Source of the DNA: Nitrospirota bacterium
Lineage (GTDB): Bacteria; Nitrospirota; Thermodesulfovibrionia; Thermodesulfovibrionales; Dissulfurispiraceae
NCBI GenBank assembly: GCA_016212685.1
Contig: JACREW010000288.1
Coordinates: 1-8,536, forward strand
Length of the DNA stretch: 8,536 nucleotides
Direction of reading: 5' to 3'
Shown here: piece after piece, positions 1-5,330 of the stretch
How the letters are laid out: the number at the start of each line of letters is the position of its first letter
Position numbering within the stretch: position 1 is the first letter of the stretch
Translations under genes and position numbers: made by a program
Notes under the pieces: generated by a model
Databases searched by the model: none
The model's input: the letters and a program-made list of their open reading frames with translations, nothing else
Told to the model about the DNA's origin: nothing

Positions 1-132
1 GAAATGGTAATAAAGGGTTCCCTTCGCTACCCTCGCCTTCCGCGCTATATCGTCCATGGCCACCATGTGATACGGCCGTTTGGAGAAAAGACCGGTAGCG
101 GCGCCGAGTATGGAATCTTTTTTACCGAGCAT
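1..132 (-). CDS. TetR-family transcriptional repressor, N-terminal part
   Basis: Only the first 44 codons are present; the gene continues past the left edge of the window. The translation begins MLGKKDSILGAATGLFSKRP and ends with VAKGTLYYHF. It shows the TetR_N helix-turn-helix pattern: helix 1 with A-x-x-LF (about 6-20), then a MDDIARKA turn (26-33) and the hallmark V-x-K-GTLYYHF recognition helix (35-44). Proteins of this family are cytoplasmic dimers that repress their own gene and neighbours until a small ligand binds the C-terminal domain, which is not visible here, so the ligand is unknown. The ATG at 132 is the only possible start: an in-frame TAA lies 6 nt upstream, and any later start would remove DNA-binding helix 1. 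There is no Shine-Dalgarno sequence. The promoter and a palindromic operator sit directly in front, so autoregulation is likely. Confidence 0.9.
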   Translation of the reverse strand, partial: MLGKKDSILGAATGLFSKRPYHMVAMDDIARKARVAKGTLYYHF

Positions 133-137
133 GGATT

Positions 138-167
138 ATTATACTGACCGGTCAGTCGAAAAGTCAA
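138..167 (-). promoter_or_regulatory. Promoter with embedded operator for the tetR-like gene
   Basis: On the minus strand there is a -35 TTGACT (167-162), an 18-bp spacer and a consensus -10 TATAAT (143-138). The perfect 14-bp palindrome ACTGACCGGTCAGT occupies 156-143, between the two boxes and touching the -10. TetR-family operators are commonly short palindromes placed like this, where bound repressor blocks RNA polymerase. Only 5 nt separate the -10 from the ATG, so transcription should begin at or beside the A of the start codon. Both boxes and the palindrome are seen directly; binding by this TetR protein is inferred. Confidence 0.8.
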
Positions 168-180
168 GGAAAGCAGACAA

Positions 181-263
181 TGCCGGTGGAGAGATTCGAA
201 CTCTCATGCCCTTGCGGACAGCGGATTTTGAGTCCGCCGCGTCTGCCATTCCACCACACCGGC
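181..263 (-). tRNA. tRNA-Leu, anticodon CAA
   Basis: An 83-nt class II tRNA. The acceptor stem GCCGGTG (263-257) pairs with CACCGGC (188-182), with discriminator A at 181. The anticodon stem GCGGA/TCCGC (237-233 and 225-221) encloses the loop CTCAAAA, giving anticodon CAA (230-228), which reads UUG. A long variable arm pairs TGTCC with GGGCA around a GCAA loop, as expected for leucine, and the T arm is GAGAG-TTCGAAT-CTCTC. The 3' CCA is not encoded (TTG follows), so it must be added after transcription. It lies between the cation transporter gene and the tetR-like gene on the same strand. I see no convincing promoter of its own, so it may depend partly on upstream transcription. Confidence 0.95.
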
Positions 264-264
264 G

Positions 265-347
265 ATTGAGTTTATAGAGTTATGGAGTTAATTAAAATTT
301 TCATACAATATAACACAACAAACTCAATGGACACAACAAACTCAATG
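265..347. repeat. Short tandem and inverted repeats between tRNA-Leu and the transporter gene
   Basis: The 17-bp unit ACACAACAAACTCAATG occurs twice in tandem (313-329 and 331-347; period 18 bp). The 9-mer AAACTCAAT within each copy (320-328 and 338-346) is the inverted complement of ATTGAGTTT at 265-273, next to the 5' end of the tRNA. Three loose GAGTT repeats fill 268-288. An RNA read from the minus strand could fold these into a weak hairpin after the transporter stop codon. There is no GC-rich stem with a U-tract, so I do not call a terminator. Confidence 0.6.
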
Positions 348-352
348 AACTT

Positions 353-1210
353 TTATTGCGATGGCTCTATATGAACAACCACGTCCGCGACTTCGGGAAG
401 CCTTTCCTTTATGACCCTTTCCGCCCTCTCCGCAATGGCGTGCGCCTCCTCCACAGACAGGGCTGGATTCACGAGCATGTGCAGATCTACGAATATCTGC
501 CCCTTTGTTCCCCTCGTCCTGATTTTGTGGCATTCGATCACTCCGTCCACATTGCACGCTATGTCTTTGATAAGAGATATGTCGGTCTGCGAGCTGTCCA
601 CAAGCGTTTCTGTAGAACCTTTTATAATGTCTATGCCCGCCTTTGCGATAAAAATGCCTACTACCGCCCCTGCGATTGGATCCGCGAGCGGAAAGCCGAG
701 CTTGATAAAGATAAGGCTCACGATAACGCCTATCGACACATAGATATCGCTTTTTGTATGCTGAGAGTCGGCAATGAGGAATTCGCTGTTAAGTCTTAGT
801 CCCTTTCGTTTTTCGTATATCGAGACGAATACGTTTATCGCCATTGTGACTATCATGACTATAAAGCTCGCCCCTGTTACCGTTGTCTCGTGCCGTCCGG
901 CAAATGATTCATAAACTTTTTTAAAGACTTCGAAGCATGTAAGGAGCATCAGAAGCCCTACGAAGATGGTAAAGACCGTTTCATATTTCCTGTGGCCGTA
1001 AGGGTGCTTTTCGTCAGGCGGGTTTGATGAGATATAAATGCCTACGAGTCCGACAATATTGGAGATTCCGTCGAAAAATGAATGAAACCCGTCGGAAAAT
1101 ATGGATACCGAGTTTGTGATGTAGCCGTAAAAGACCTTCGCCGCTGAAACGAGGATATTCAGCGCAAGGGTTATTAATAAAACCTTTCTTATCTCGGATG
1201 TCCTGCCCAT
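353..1210 (-). CDS. Cation diffusion facilitator (CDF) family efflux transporter
   Basis: A 285-residue inner-membrane protein that should exchange a divalent metal (Zn, Mn, Fe, Co or Cd) for protons, moving metal out of the cytoplasm. The N-terminal cation_efflux domain has about six membrane helices (roughly 10-31, 43-60, 77-95, 113-131, 153-171, 175-193). Helix 2 carries H43-x3-D47 in SDGFHSFFD, and helix 5 carries H151-x3-D155 in ADSQHTKSD, the four-residue metal site of the family. The cytoplasmic C-terminal dimerisation domain (about 200-285) has H228, H244, H257 and H280 as possible regulatory metal ligands. Length is normal for a bacterial CDF. The ATG at 1210 is the first possible start because an in-frame TGA lies just upstream; no good Shine-Dalgarno is visible. 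It is the last gene of the probable four-gene operon, 43 bp after tgt. Metal specificity cannot be read from the sequence. Confidence 0.93.
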   Translation of the reverse strand: MGRTSEIRKVLLITLALNILVSAAKVFYGYITNSVSIFSDGFHSFFDGISNIVGLVGIYISSNPPDEKHPYGHRKYETVFTIFVGLLMLLTCFEVFKKVYESFAGRHETTVTGASFIVMIVTMAINVFVSIYEKRKGLRLNSEFLIADSQHTKSDIYVSIGVIVSLIFIKLGFPLADPIAGAVVGIFIAKAGIDIIKGSTETLVDSSQTDISLIKDIACNVDGVIECHKIRTRGTKGQIFVDLHMLVNPALSVEEAHAIAERAERVIKERLPEVADVVVHIEPSQ

Positions 1211-1220
1211 AACATTTCAA

Positions 1221-1268
1221 AATGGAGTATTGGGTATCTGAGTTTTTTGACCATTACTCCATTACTCC
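1221..1268. repeat. Inverted and 8-bp tandem repeat at the tgt-transporter junction
   Basis: The 8-bp unit CCATTACT is repeated in tandem at 1251-1258 and 1259-1266, across the tgt stop codon (1256-1254), so it supplies the last few codons of tgt (GVME). AATGGAGTA at 1221-1229 is the perfect inverted complement of TACTCCATT at 1255-1263, giving a 9-bp stem with a 25-nt loop in the transcript between the tgt stop and the transporter start. It may be a weak processing or attenuation hairpin, or only repeat debris. Confidence 0.55.
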
Positions 1269-2444
1269 AACCTGTAATATTTCTTCCCAGCGCTTTTTAA
1301 AATTACTGAAAGTTTTATTGTTTATAGCATCCCTCATTTTTCTGAAAAAGTCGAGATAAAAATAGAGATTATGTATCGTATTGAGCCGCATGGAGAGTAT
1401 CTCCTTAGAAAGAAATAGATGCCTTAAATACGCCTTCGAATAGTTCCTGCATGTGTAACAGCCGCATTCAGGGTCGAGCGGATCGGGGTCTGCCTTGAAC
1501 TCTGTCCTTTTGATGCTTATCCTGCCTCTGCTTGTAAATAAAGTGCCGTTCCTCGCATTTCTTGTCGGCATGACGCAGTCGAACATATCAAAGCCGTTCT
1601 CTACTGCCGGCATCACGTCCAGCAAATCGCCCACGCCCATCAAATACCGGGGCTTGCCTTCCGGCATCAGAGGTGCGATGAATTCTATTGTCTCGTACAT
1701 CTCTTCTTTCGGCTCTCCCACGCTCAATCCGCCTGATGCATATCCGTCGAAGCCTATCTCCATAAGCTCTTCGAGACTCCTTTTCCGTAAGCCCCTATAC
1801 ATTCCGCCCTGAATAATGCCAAAGAGAGACTGAATGGGTGAATGGATGAATGGGTGAATGGGTGAATTTTCCGAATCTTCGTATCTCTTTATCTCCGTTT
1901 CACCGATTCTCCGTTTCACCGATTCGCAATATTCCTTACATCTCTTCGCCCATGTTGTCGTGAGTTCGAGGGACTTCACGGCATACTCATATTCAGCGGG
2001 ATACGGAGTGCATTCGTCGAAGGCCATTGCAATATCGGAGCCGAGCATGGCCTGTATTTCCATTGCCTTTTCAGGGCCTAATAAGTGAAGAGAGCCGTCG
2101 ATGTGCGATCTGAATTCGACTCCGTCTTCCCGTATCTTTCTGAGAGAAGAGAGGCTGTAGACCTGAAAGCCGCCGCTGTCCGTGAGTAGCGGCTTCTCCC
2201 AGTTTATGAATTTATGGAGGCCGCCTAATCGATGTATTATTTCATGTCCGGGCCTAAGATATAAATGGTAGGCATTGGATAGGATTATCTCCGCTCCAAT
2301 TTCCTTCAGCTCTTCGGAAGACATCGCCTTAACCGTCCCCTGAGTGCCAACAGGCATGAATGCAGGGGTATGAATCGTTCCGCGTGAAGTCTCTATGACT
2401 CCTGTCCGCGCTTTAGCGTCAGAATTTTTCAGAGTGAATTTCAT
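1254..2444 (-). CDS. tgt: Queuine/preQ1 tRNA-guanine transglycosylase with an unusual internal insertion
   Basis: A 396-residue cytoplasmic TIM-barrel enzyme that replaces guanine 34 of tRNAs with GUN anticodons (Asp, Asn, His, Tyr) by preQ1, the key step of queuosine formation. Catalytic D89 is in the motif DSGGFQ, and the nucleophile D289 is in MFDCVMPTRNARNG. Zinc is held by C327, C329, C332 and H358, an exact C-x-C-x2-C-x25-H pattern. LFGIIQGG (207-214) lines the base pocket. Between WAKR (165-168) and LFGIIQGG there are 38 residues where E. coli Tgt has 13; the extra part is encoded by tandem repeats (1831-1925) and contains SPIHPFIHSPI. All catalytic motifs are intact and the frame is open, so the protein is probably active. 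The start ATG (2444) is 15 bp after the kinase stop, without a clear Shine-Dalgarno. The usual yajC-secDF neighbours are absent. Confidence 0.96.
   Translation of the reverse strand: MKFTLKNSDAKARTGVIETSRGTIHTPAFMPVGTQGTVKAMSSEELKEIGAEIILSNAYHLYLRPGHEIIHRLGGLHKFINWEKPLLTDSGGFQVYSLSSLRKIREDGVEFRSHIDGSLHLLGPEKAMEIQAMLGSDIAMAFDECTPYPAEYEYAVKSLELTTTWAKRCKEYCESVKRRIGETEIKRYEDSENSPIHPFIHSPIQSLFGIIQGGMYRGLRKRSLEELMEIGFDGYASGGLSVGEPKEEMYETIEFIAPLMPEGKPRYLMGVGDLLDVMPAVENGFDMFDCVMPTRNARNGTLFTSRGRISIKRTEFKADPDPLDPECGCYTCRNYSKAYLRHLFLSKEILSMRLNTIHNLYFYLDFFRKMRDAINNKTFSNFKKRWEEILQVGVME
1831..1867. repeat. 8-bp microsatellite inside tgt
   Basis: On the plus strand the units TGAATGGG, TGAATGGA, TGAATGGG, TGAATGGG and a partial TGAAT run head to tail, 4.6 units with one substitution. 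On the coding (minus) strand this is TTCACCCA repeated. Because 8 is not a multiple of 3, the three frames follow one another and the peptide period is 8 residues (SPIHPFIH then SPI). Gain or loss of one or two units would shift the tgt frame; three units would keep it. Confidence 0.9.
1892..1925. repeat. 16-bp tandem duplication inside tgt
   Basis: TCTCCGTTTCACCGAT at 1892-1907 is repeated exactly at 1908-1923, and the next two bases (TC) begin a third copy. The period of 16 is not a multiple of 3, so the two copies are read in different frames (the KRRIGETEIKR region of the protein). It lies 24 bp from the 8-bp microsatellite, and together they make up the extra loop of this Tgt. Confidence 0.9.
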
Positions 2445-2459
2445 TAATTTTGAATTCTA

Positions 2460-3977
2460 TTATATCGGCAGATATATTGTAAATGTCGAACCCTTGCTGG
2501 GAGCGCTTTTTGCGATGACATACCCGCGATGCGCCTTTACGATGGCGTAAACAGTCGCAAGGCCGAGGCCTGTGCCCTTATCCGGCTCCTTTGTGGTGAA
2601 GAACGGCTCGAAAATGTGATTTAGCGTTTCCTCATCCATGCCTTCCCCTGTGTCGGTAATCTCGATTGTCGCATAATTGCCTGGTTTGATATAGGGATAC
2701 TGAGGATTTTTAGATGTCAGGGAAGTGAAATATGTGTCTATCATCAAAATGCCGCCGTCCGGCATGGTGTCTTTGCTGTTTATGCAGATATTAAGAATGG
2801 CTTGTTCCAATTGGGAGGCGTTCCCCTTAATCAGCGGCAGGTTTGCAGATAGATTGGCGCTGATCTCGATATTTTTTGGGAAGGTATTTTTTAGCAGACG
2901 TGCGAGTTCTGTTACCGCTGCGTTTATGTCCACCTGCCTAATGAAATCCTTTTCCAATACCCTTTTTCTCGAGAGTTCCGCCAATTCCTTTGCGAGCGCG
3001 CCTGCCTTCTGAGCGGAAGATTCTACTGTCCTCAGATACTTTAATATATCATCGAGCAGTTCTCCCTCGATAGGTTGTTTATTGTTTTTAGCTTCCTCAA
3101 GCCACGTCCTTATAAGAGAGGCGTATCCGAGAACCCCCACCAGTATATTATTGAAGTTGTGGGCAACGCCGCTCGCGAGCACCCTAATGCCTTTAAGCTT
3201 TTGCTCCTCTATTATTTGTTTCATCAGCCTTTCCTTTTCAAACATCATGTCCTTGATGCTGTCGCTTATGAATTCAAATTCATGTATGCCTTTGTATTCG
3301 GGCGTCTCGCCCTTTTTGATGGGGGTTATGATCCTGGCAACAGGGGATTTGATGGTCATGTTTAAATAACAGATAAGCAGCACAACCGATATGGAAAATA
3401 TAATCCCGGTGACCAAATACGCAAGCCTTACGTTATTTTGCATTTCAGAGTATTGCGCTGCGTCTTTTATCAGGACTATATGCCATTCCCATGGTTGAAA
3501 ATGCGTGTGGTTTACATAATATTTCCTGCCGCCGTATTCAATATTTATAAACGCCTCTCCGAATTCCGTTTCCGTCAGGAGATCATGCTGCCTTTTGTGT
3601 TCTTTCCCCAAAAGCTCCTCTGTACTATCACCTGTGCTCAATATCGCTCTATCATTTTCTATAATCGAACCTTTAAGGCTGTTTGTCGTCATAAAATCTT
3701 CCAGCATCCCGATGGTTAAAGCCTTCTTGATCTTTACGGCTTTTTCATTTTTGATCAACCCTGCCTTTAAAAGCTCATTGAGGTTGCTGTCGCAGATGTT
3801 GTATGCATAGCGTGAAAGCTCGATCATATTTTCCTTTATATGGCTGTCTACAAAATCCGATATTGTAGTCAGGACGAATAAATACATAAAGAATCCTGCT
3901 GTCAGCGTGAATGCGGCTATAGGTGCGATAATCCTGAATGCAAGGTTGTTTGCTATTTTGCGTAGATGCGCCTTCAC
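2460..3977 (-). CDS. Membrane sensor histidine kinase with a Cache-like extracytoplasmic domain
   Basis: A 505-residue inner-membrane kinase. TM1 is about 14-38 and TM2 about 185-206, enclosing a periplasmic domain of about 145 residues that looks like a single Cache-type sensor (includes GRKYYVNHTHFQPWEWHIVLI near 150-170). A HAMP-like linker (210-250) and a short coiled coil (245-265) lead to the HisKA helix with phospho-acceptor H273 in GVAHNFNNIL. The ATPase domain has an N box (N397-N400, NICINSKDTMPDGG), G1 DTGEGM (442-447), the F box IFEPFFTTK (455-463) and G2 GTGLGLATVYAIV (468-480). The residue after the histidine is N274, where most HisKA kinases have D or E. The start is GTG (3977), which overlaps the TGA of the upstream gene as GTGA, implying coupled translation. 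There is no receiver domain and no response regulator in the window. The ligand is unknown; the binding protein just upstream is the natural candidate partner. Confidence 0.93.
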   Translation of the reverse strand: MKAHLRKIANNLAFRIIAPIAAFTLTAGFFMYLFVLTTISDFVDSHIKENMIELSRYAYNICDSNLNELLKAGLIKNEKAVKIKKALTIGMLEDFMTTNSLKGSIIENDRAILSTGDSTEELLGKEHKRQHDLLTETEFGEAFINIEYGGRKYYVNHTHFQPWEWHIVLIKDAAQYSEMQNNVRLAYLVTGIIFSISVVLLICYLNMTIKSPVARIITPIKKGETPEYKGIHEFEFISDSIKDMMFEKERLMKQIIEEQKLKGIRVLASGVAHNFNNILVGVLGYASLIRTWLEEAKNNKQPIEGELLDDILKYLRTVESSAQKAGALAKELAELSRKRVLEKDFIRQVDINAAVTELARLLKNTFPKNIEISANLSANLPLIKGNASQLEQAILNICINSKDTMPDGGILMIDTYFTSLTSKNPQYPYIKPGNYATIEITDTGEGMDEETLNHIFEPFFTTKEPDKGTGLGLATVYAIVKAHRGYVIAKSAPSKGSTFTIYLPI

Positions 3978-5134
3978 TTGAATATCGGCTTTGCCGTCCT
4001 TAGCTCTTCAGGCCAGACAAGCTCCTTTTTACCCTTCTGCCATTGGATAATAAAATTGAAGTGCTTTATCTGCATCCCTGCCCTGTCAACGCCATACCTG
4101 CCGATGATGGTTATTGCATCCATTGCGGATAAAAGGTCTCTTATTTTATTCTTGTCGAAACTTCCGGATTTTTTTATGGCAGATTCCAATATTTGACCTG
4201 CAGCATAAGCAGTCGCTGCATGATACGAAGGCTCTCCTTTATATATCTGGATATATGAATGATAAAATTCGTGGCAGCCGTGAGGAAGCAATCCCCCGTG
4301 ATGCTCCCACTGGGATGATGAAAAAACATGCTCCGCATCGGATTTGAGCCTGTCATGAAAGGCCTGCATCACCGGCCCTACAGAGGCGAAGTATGCCTTT
4401 GGATGCCACCCGATTCTCTTCAGCGCTAAGCGCATGTTTACAGCCTCATCGAAATGTCCGCAGACAATGACGATATGGGCGGCGGATGCCTTTGCTTTTT
4501 TTGCAGCCTCGTCAAGATTAGGCGCGCCTTTTTTAACGCCTTCATATAAAACTACCCTCAGGCCGAATCTCTCCGCCCATTTTTTTGAGCCTTCGGCGAC
4601 ATTGGTCGAGAAAGAGTCATCCGCGTGAATAATCGCTACATCCTTTAAGCCGTTTATTACCATCATCTCGAAAAAGCCCATAGTATATTTGCTTGCAGGG
4701 GTATATATGCCGAATGCATTTGCATAGCCCTTCTGCCATAGCCTGTCTGCAGAAGCTCCGGATATCAGAACGGGATAAGCATGTTTCTCTGTTACGGGAA
4801 GTATCGCCTCTGTTATCTCGCTCGAATATGGCCCGAAGACAAAATCAGCCTTGTCCGCCGATATAATGTGTTCATAAATGGACCTGGCTGTCGAAGGATT
4901 GCTTTTGTCGTCGTATATTATAATCCGAACCTGTCTGCCCAAAATGCCGTCCCTGTTATTGACATCCCTTTCCCATAACCTGAAGCCCTTCATCTGCATA
5001 TCCGACATTTCTGCATATTTACCCGTAAGACCGAGGGTTACTCCGATCTTGACAGGTTCGGCAGCCGCGACCGGCATCGCCAAAAAGGCTGATAAAAGAA
5101 TGATAAAAAGATGTCCTAACACGAACCGATTCAT
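3974..5134 (-). CDS. Periplasmic type I substrate-binding protein (LivK/amide-binding type)
   Basis: A 386-residue exported protein with a Sec signal peptide (MNR, then a hydrophobic core FVLGHLFIILLSAFLAM, cleavage likely after VAAA at about 25). No lipobox cysteine is present, so it should be soluble in the periplasm. The mature protein follows the Peripla_BP_6 fold: VKIGVTLGLTGKYAE (28-42), an N-lobe with YDDKSNPSTA (74-83), the ligand loop GPYSSEITEAILPV (101-114), and VLISGASADRLW (122-133). Relatives bind branched-chain amino acids, short amides or urea; the ligand here cannot be told. No ABC permease or ATPase gene lies beside it. The stop overlaps the kinase start by 4 nt, which suggests ligand sensing in the LuxP-LuxQ or TorT-TorS manner rather than uptake. 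The ATG is the first possible start: an in-frame TAG lies 24 nt upstream with no other start codon between. No Shine-Dalgarno is present. Confidence 0.92.
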   Translation of the reverse strand: MNRFVLGHLFIILLSAFLAMPVAAAEPVKIGVTLGLTGKYAEMSDMQMKGFRLWERDVNNRDGILGRQVRIIIYDDKSNPSTARSIYEHIISADKADFVFGPYSSEITEAILPVTEKHAYPVLISGASADRLWQKGYANAFGIYTPASKYTMGFFEMMVINGLKDVAIIHADDSFSTNVAEGSKKWAERFGLRVVLYEGVKKGAPNLDEAAKKAKASAAHIVIVCGHFDEAVNMRLALKRIGWHPKAYFASVGPVMQAFHDRLKSDAEHVFSSSQWEHHGGLLPHGCHEFYHSYIQIYKGEPSYHAATAYAAGQILESAIKKSGSFDKNKIRDLLSAMDAITIIGRYGVDRAGMQIKHFNFIIQWQKGKKELVWPEELRTAKPIFK

Positions 5135-5140
5135 AAGAAA

Positions 5141-5149
5141 ATTATAGCA
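5141..5149 (-). promoter_or_regulatory. Extended -10 promoter of the binding protein-kinase operon
   Basis: The minus strand reads TGCTATAAT, a consensus -10 (5146-5141) with the TGn extension. No good -35 lies 16-18 bp upstream, which is typical where an extended -10 or an activator compensates. Six nucleotides (TTTCTT) separate the -10 from the ATG at 5134, so the transcript should begin at the start codon itself. Confidence 0.7.
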
Positions 5150-5170
5150 GATTTTTTTCTAAACAAATTA

Positions 5171-5188
5171 TTCACAGCCGTTTCACAG
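5171..5188 (-). promoter_or_regulatory. Candidate activator site: CTGTGAA direct repeat
   Basis: On the minus strand CTGTGAA (5188-5182) is repeated exactly at 5177-5171, with 4 bp between, an 11-bp period equal to one helical turn. Relative to the predicted start at 5134 it covers about -54 to -37. This 7+4 layout resembles sites bound by tandem dimers of OmpR/PhoB-type regulators, and the promoter lacks a -35. The repeat is seen directly; its role is inferred. Confidence 0.4.
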
Positions 5189-5217
5189 GAAAATAATTTA
5201 TAAATCAGGGGATTGTT

Positions 5218-5231
5218 AAAAATGCATTTTT
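5218..5231. repeat. AT-rich palindrome upstream of the nrdJ promoter
   Basis: AAAAATGCATTTTT is a perfect 14-bp palindrome ending 3 bp before the -35 box of nrdJ. It could be an UP-like A/T element for RNA polymerase alpha subunits or a weak second regulatory site. Its centre is 25 bp from the centre of the NrdR box, not the roughly 31-32 bp usual for paired NrdR boxes, and its core matches poorly. Confidence 0.4.
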
Positions 5232-5234
5232 TGC

Positions 5235-5263
5235 TTGACATGCACAATATATTGTGGTTTAAT
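5235..5263 (+). promoter_or_regulatory. Sigma70-type promoter of nrdJ
   Basis: A perfect -35 TTGACA (5235-5240), a 17-bp spacer and a -10 TTTAAT (5258-5263) predict transcription from about 5270, with a leader of about 60 nt before the nrdJ ATG. The leader is too short for a cobalamin riboswitch and shows none of its conserved parts. Confidence 0.82.
5242..5257. promoter_or_regulatory. NrdR box (operator) in the nrdJ promoter spacer
   Basis: GCACAATATATTGTGG contains the perfect palindrome CACAATATATTGTG (5243-5256). It matches the published NrdR box consensus acaCwAtATaTwGtgt at 14 of 16 positions, including the whole core. NrdR is the ATP-cone, zinc-finger repressor of ribonucleotide reductase genes in most bacteria. 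The box fills the spacer between -35 and -10, where bound NrdR would exclude RNA polymerase. I see only one clear box; NrdR sites often come in pairs. Confidence 0.85.
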
Positions 5264-5317
5264 TGGTGGTGCAATACTAAATAAAGAACTCGGCAGGAAT
5301 ATGACCGGGCAAAAAAC

Positions 5318-5324
5318 AGGGGGG
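5318..5324 (+). promoter_or_regulatory. Ribosome binding site that sets the nrdJ start
   Basis: AGGGGGG lies 6 nt before the ATG at 5331. It favours that start over the upstream in-frame ATG at 5301 (weak AGGA only) and over the TTG at 5235, which lies inside the -35 box and so is not transcribed from this promoter. Confidence 0.75.
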
Positions 5325-5330
5325 ATTTTT

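Noticed and set aside
80..277. Plus-strand open frame of 65 codons
   Set aside because: It runs across the tetR-like gene start, its promoter and the whole tRNA-Leu on the other strand, and has no family features.
264..352. Rho-independent terminator after the transporter gene
   Set aside because: The inverted repeat is AT-rich, widely spaced and not followed by a U-tract in the sense of transcription.
356..799. Plus-strand open frame of 147 codons opposite the transporter gene
   Set aside because: Antisense to a clear CDF transporter; no start signal and no recognisable protein features.
1831..1925. CRISPR-like array
   Set aside because: Units are 8 and 16 bp without spacers and lie inside an intact tgt reading frame.
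5235..5330. Longer nrdJ with a TTG start at 5235
   Set aside because: The TTG is part of the -35 box TTGACA and lies upstream of the predicted transcription start; the ATG at 5331 has a good ribosome binding site.
5264..5330. Cobalamin riboswitch before the B12-dependent reductase gene
   Set aside because: The leader is about 60 nt, far shorter than a cobalamin riboswitch, and no B12-box-like sequence is visible.
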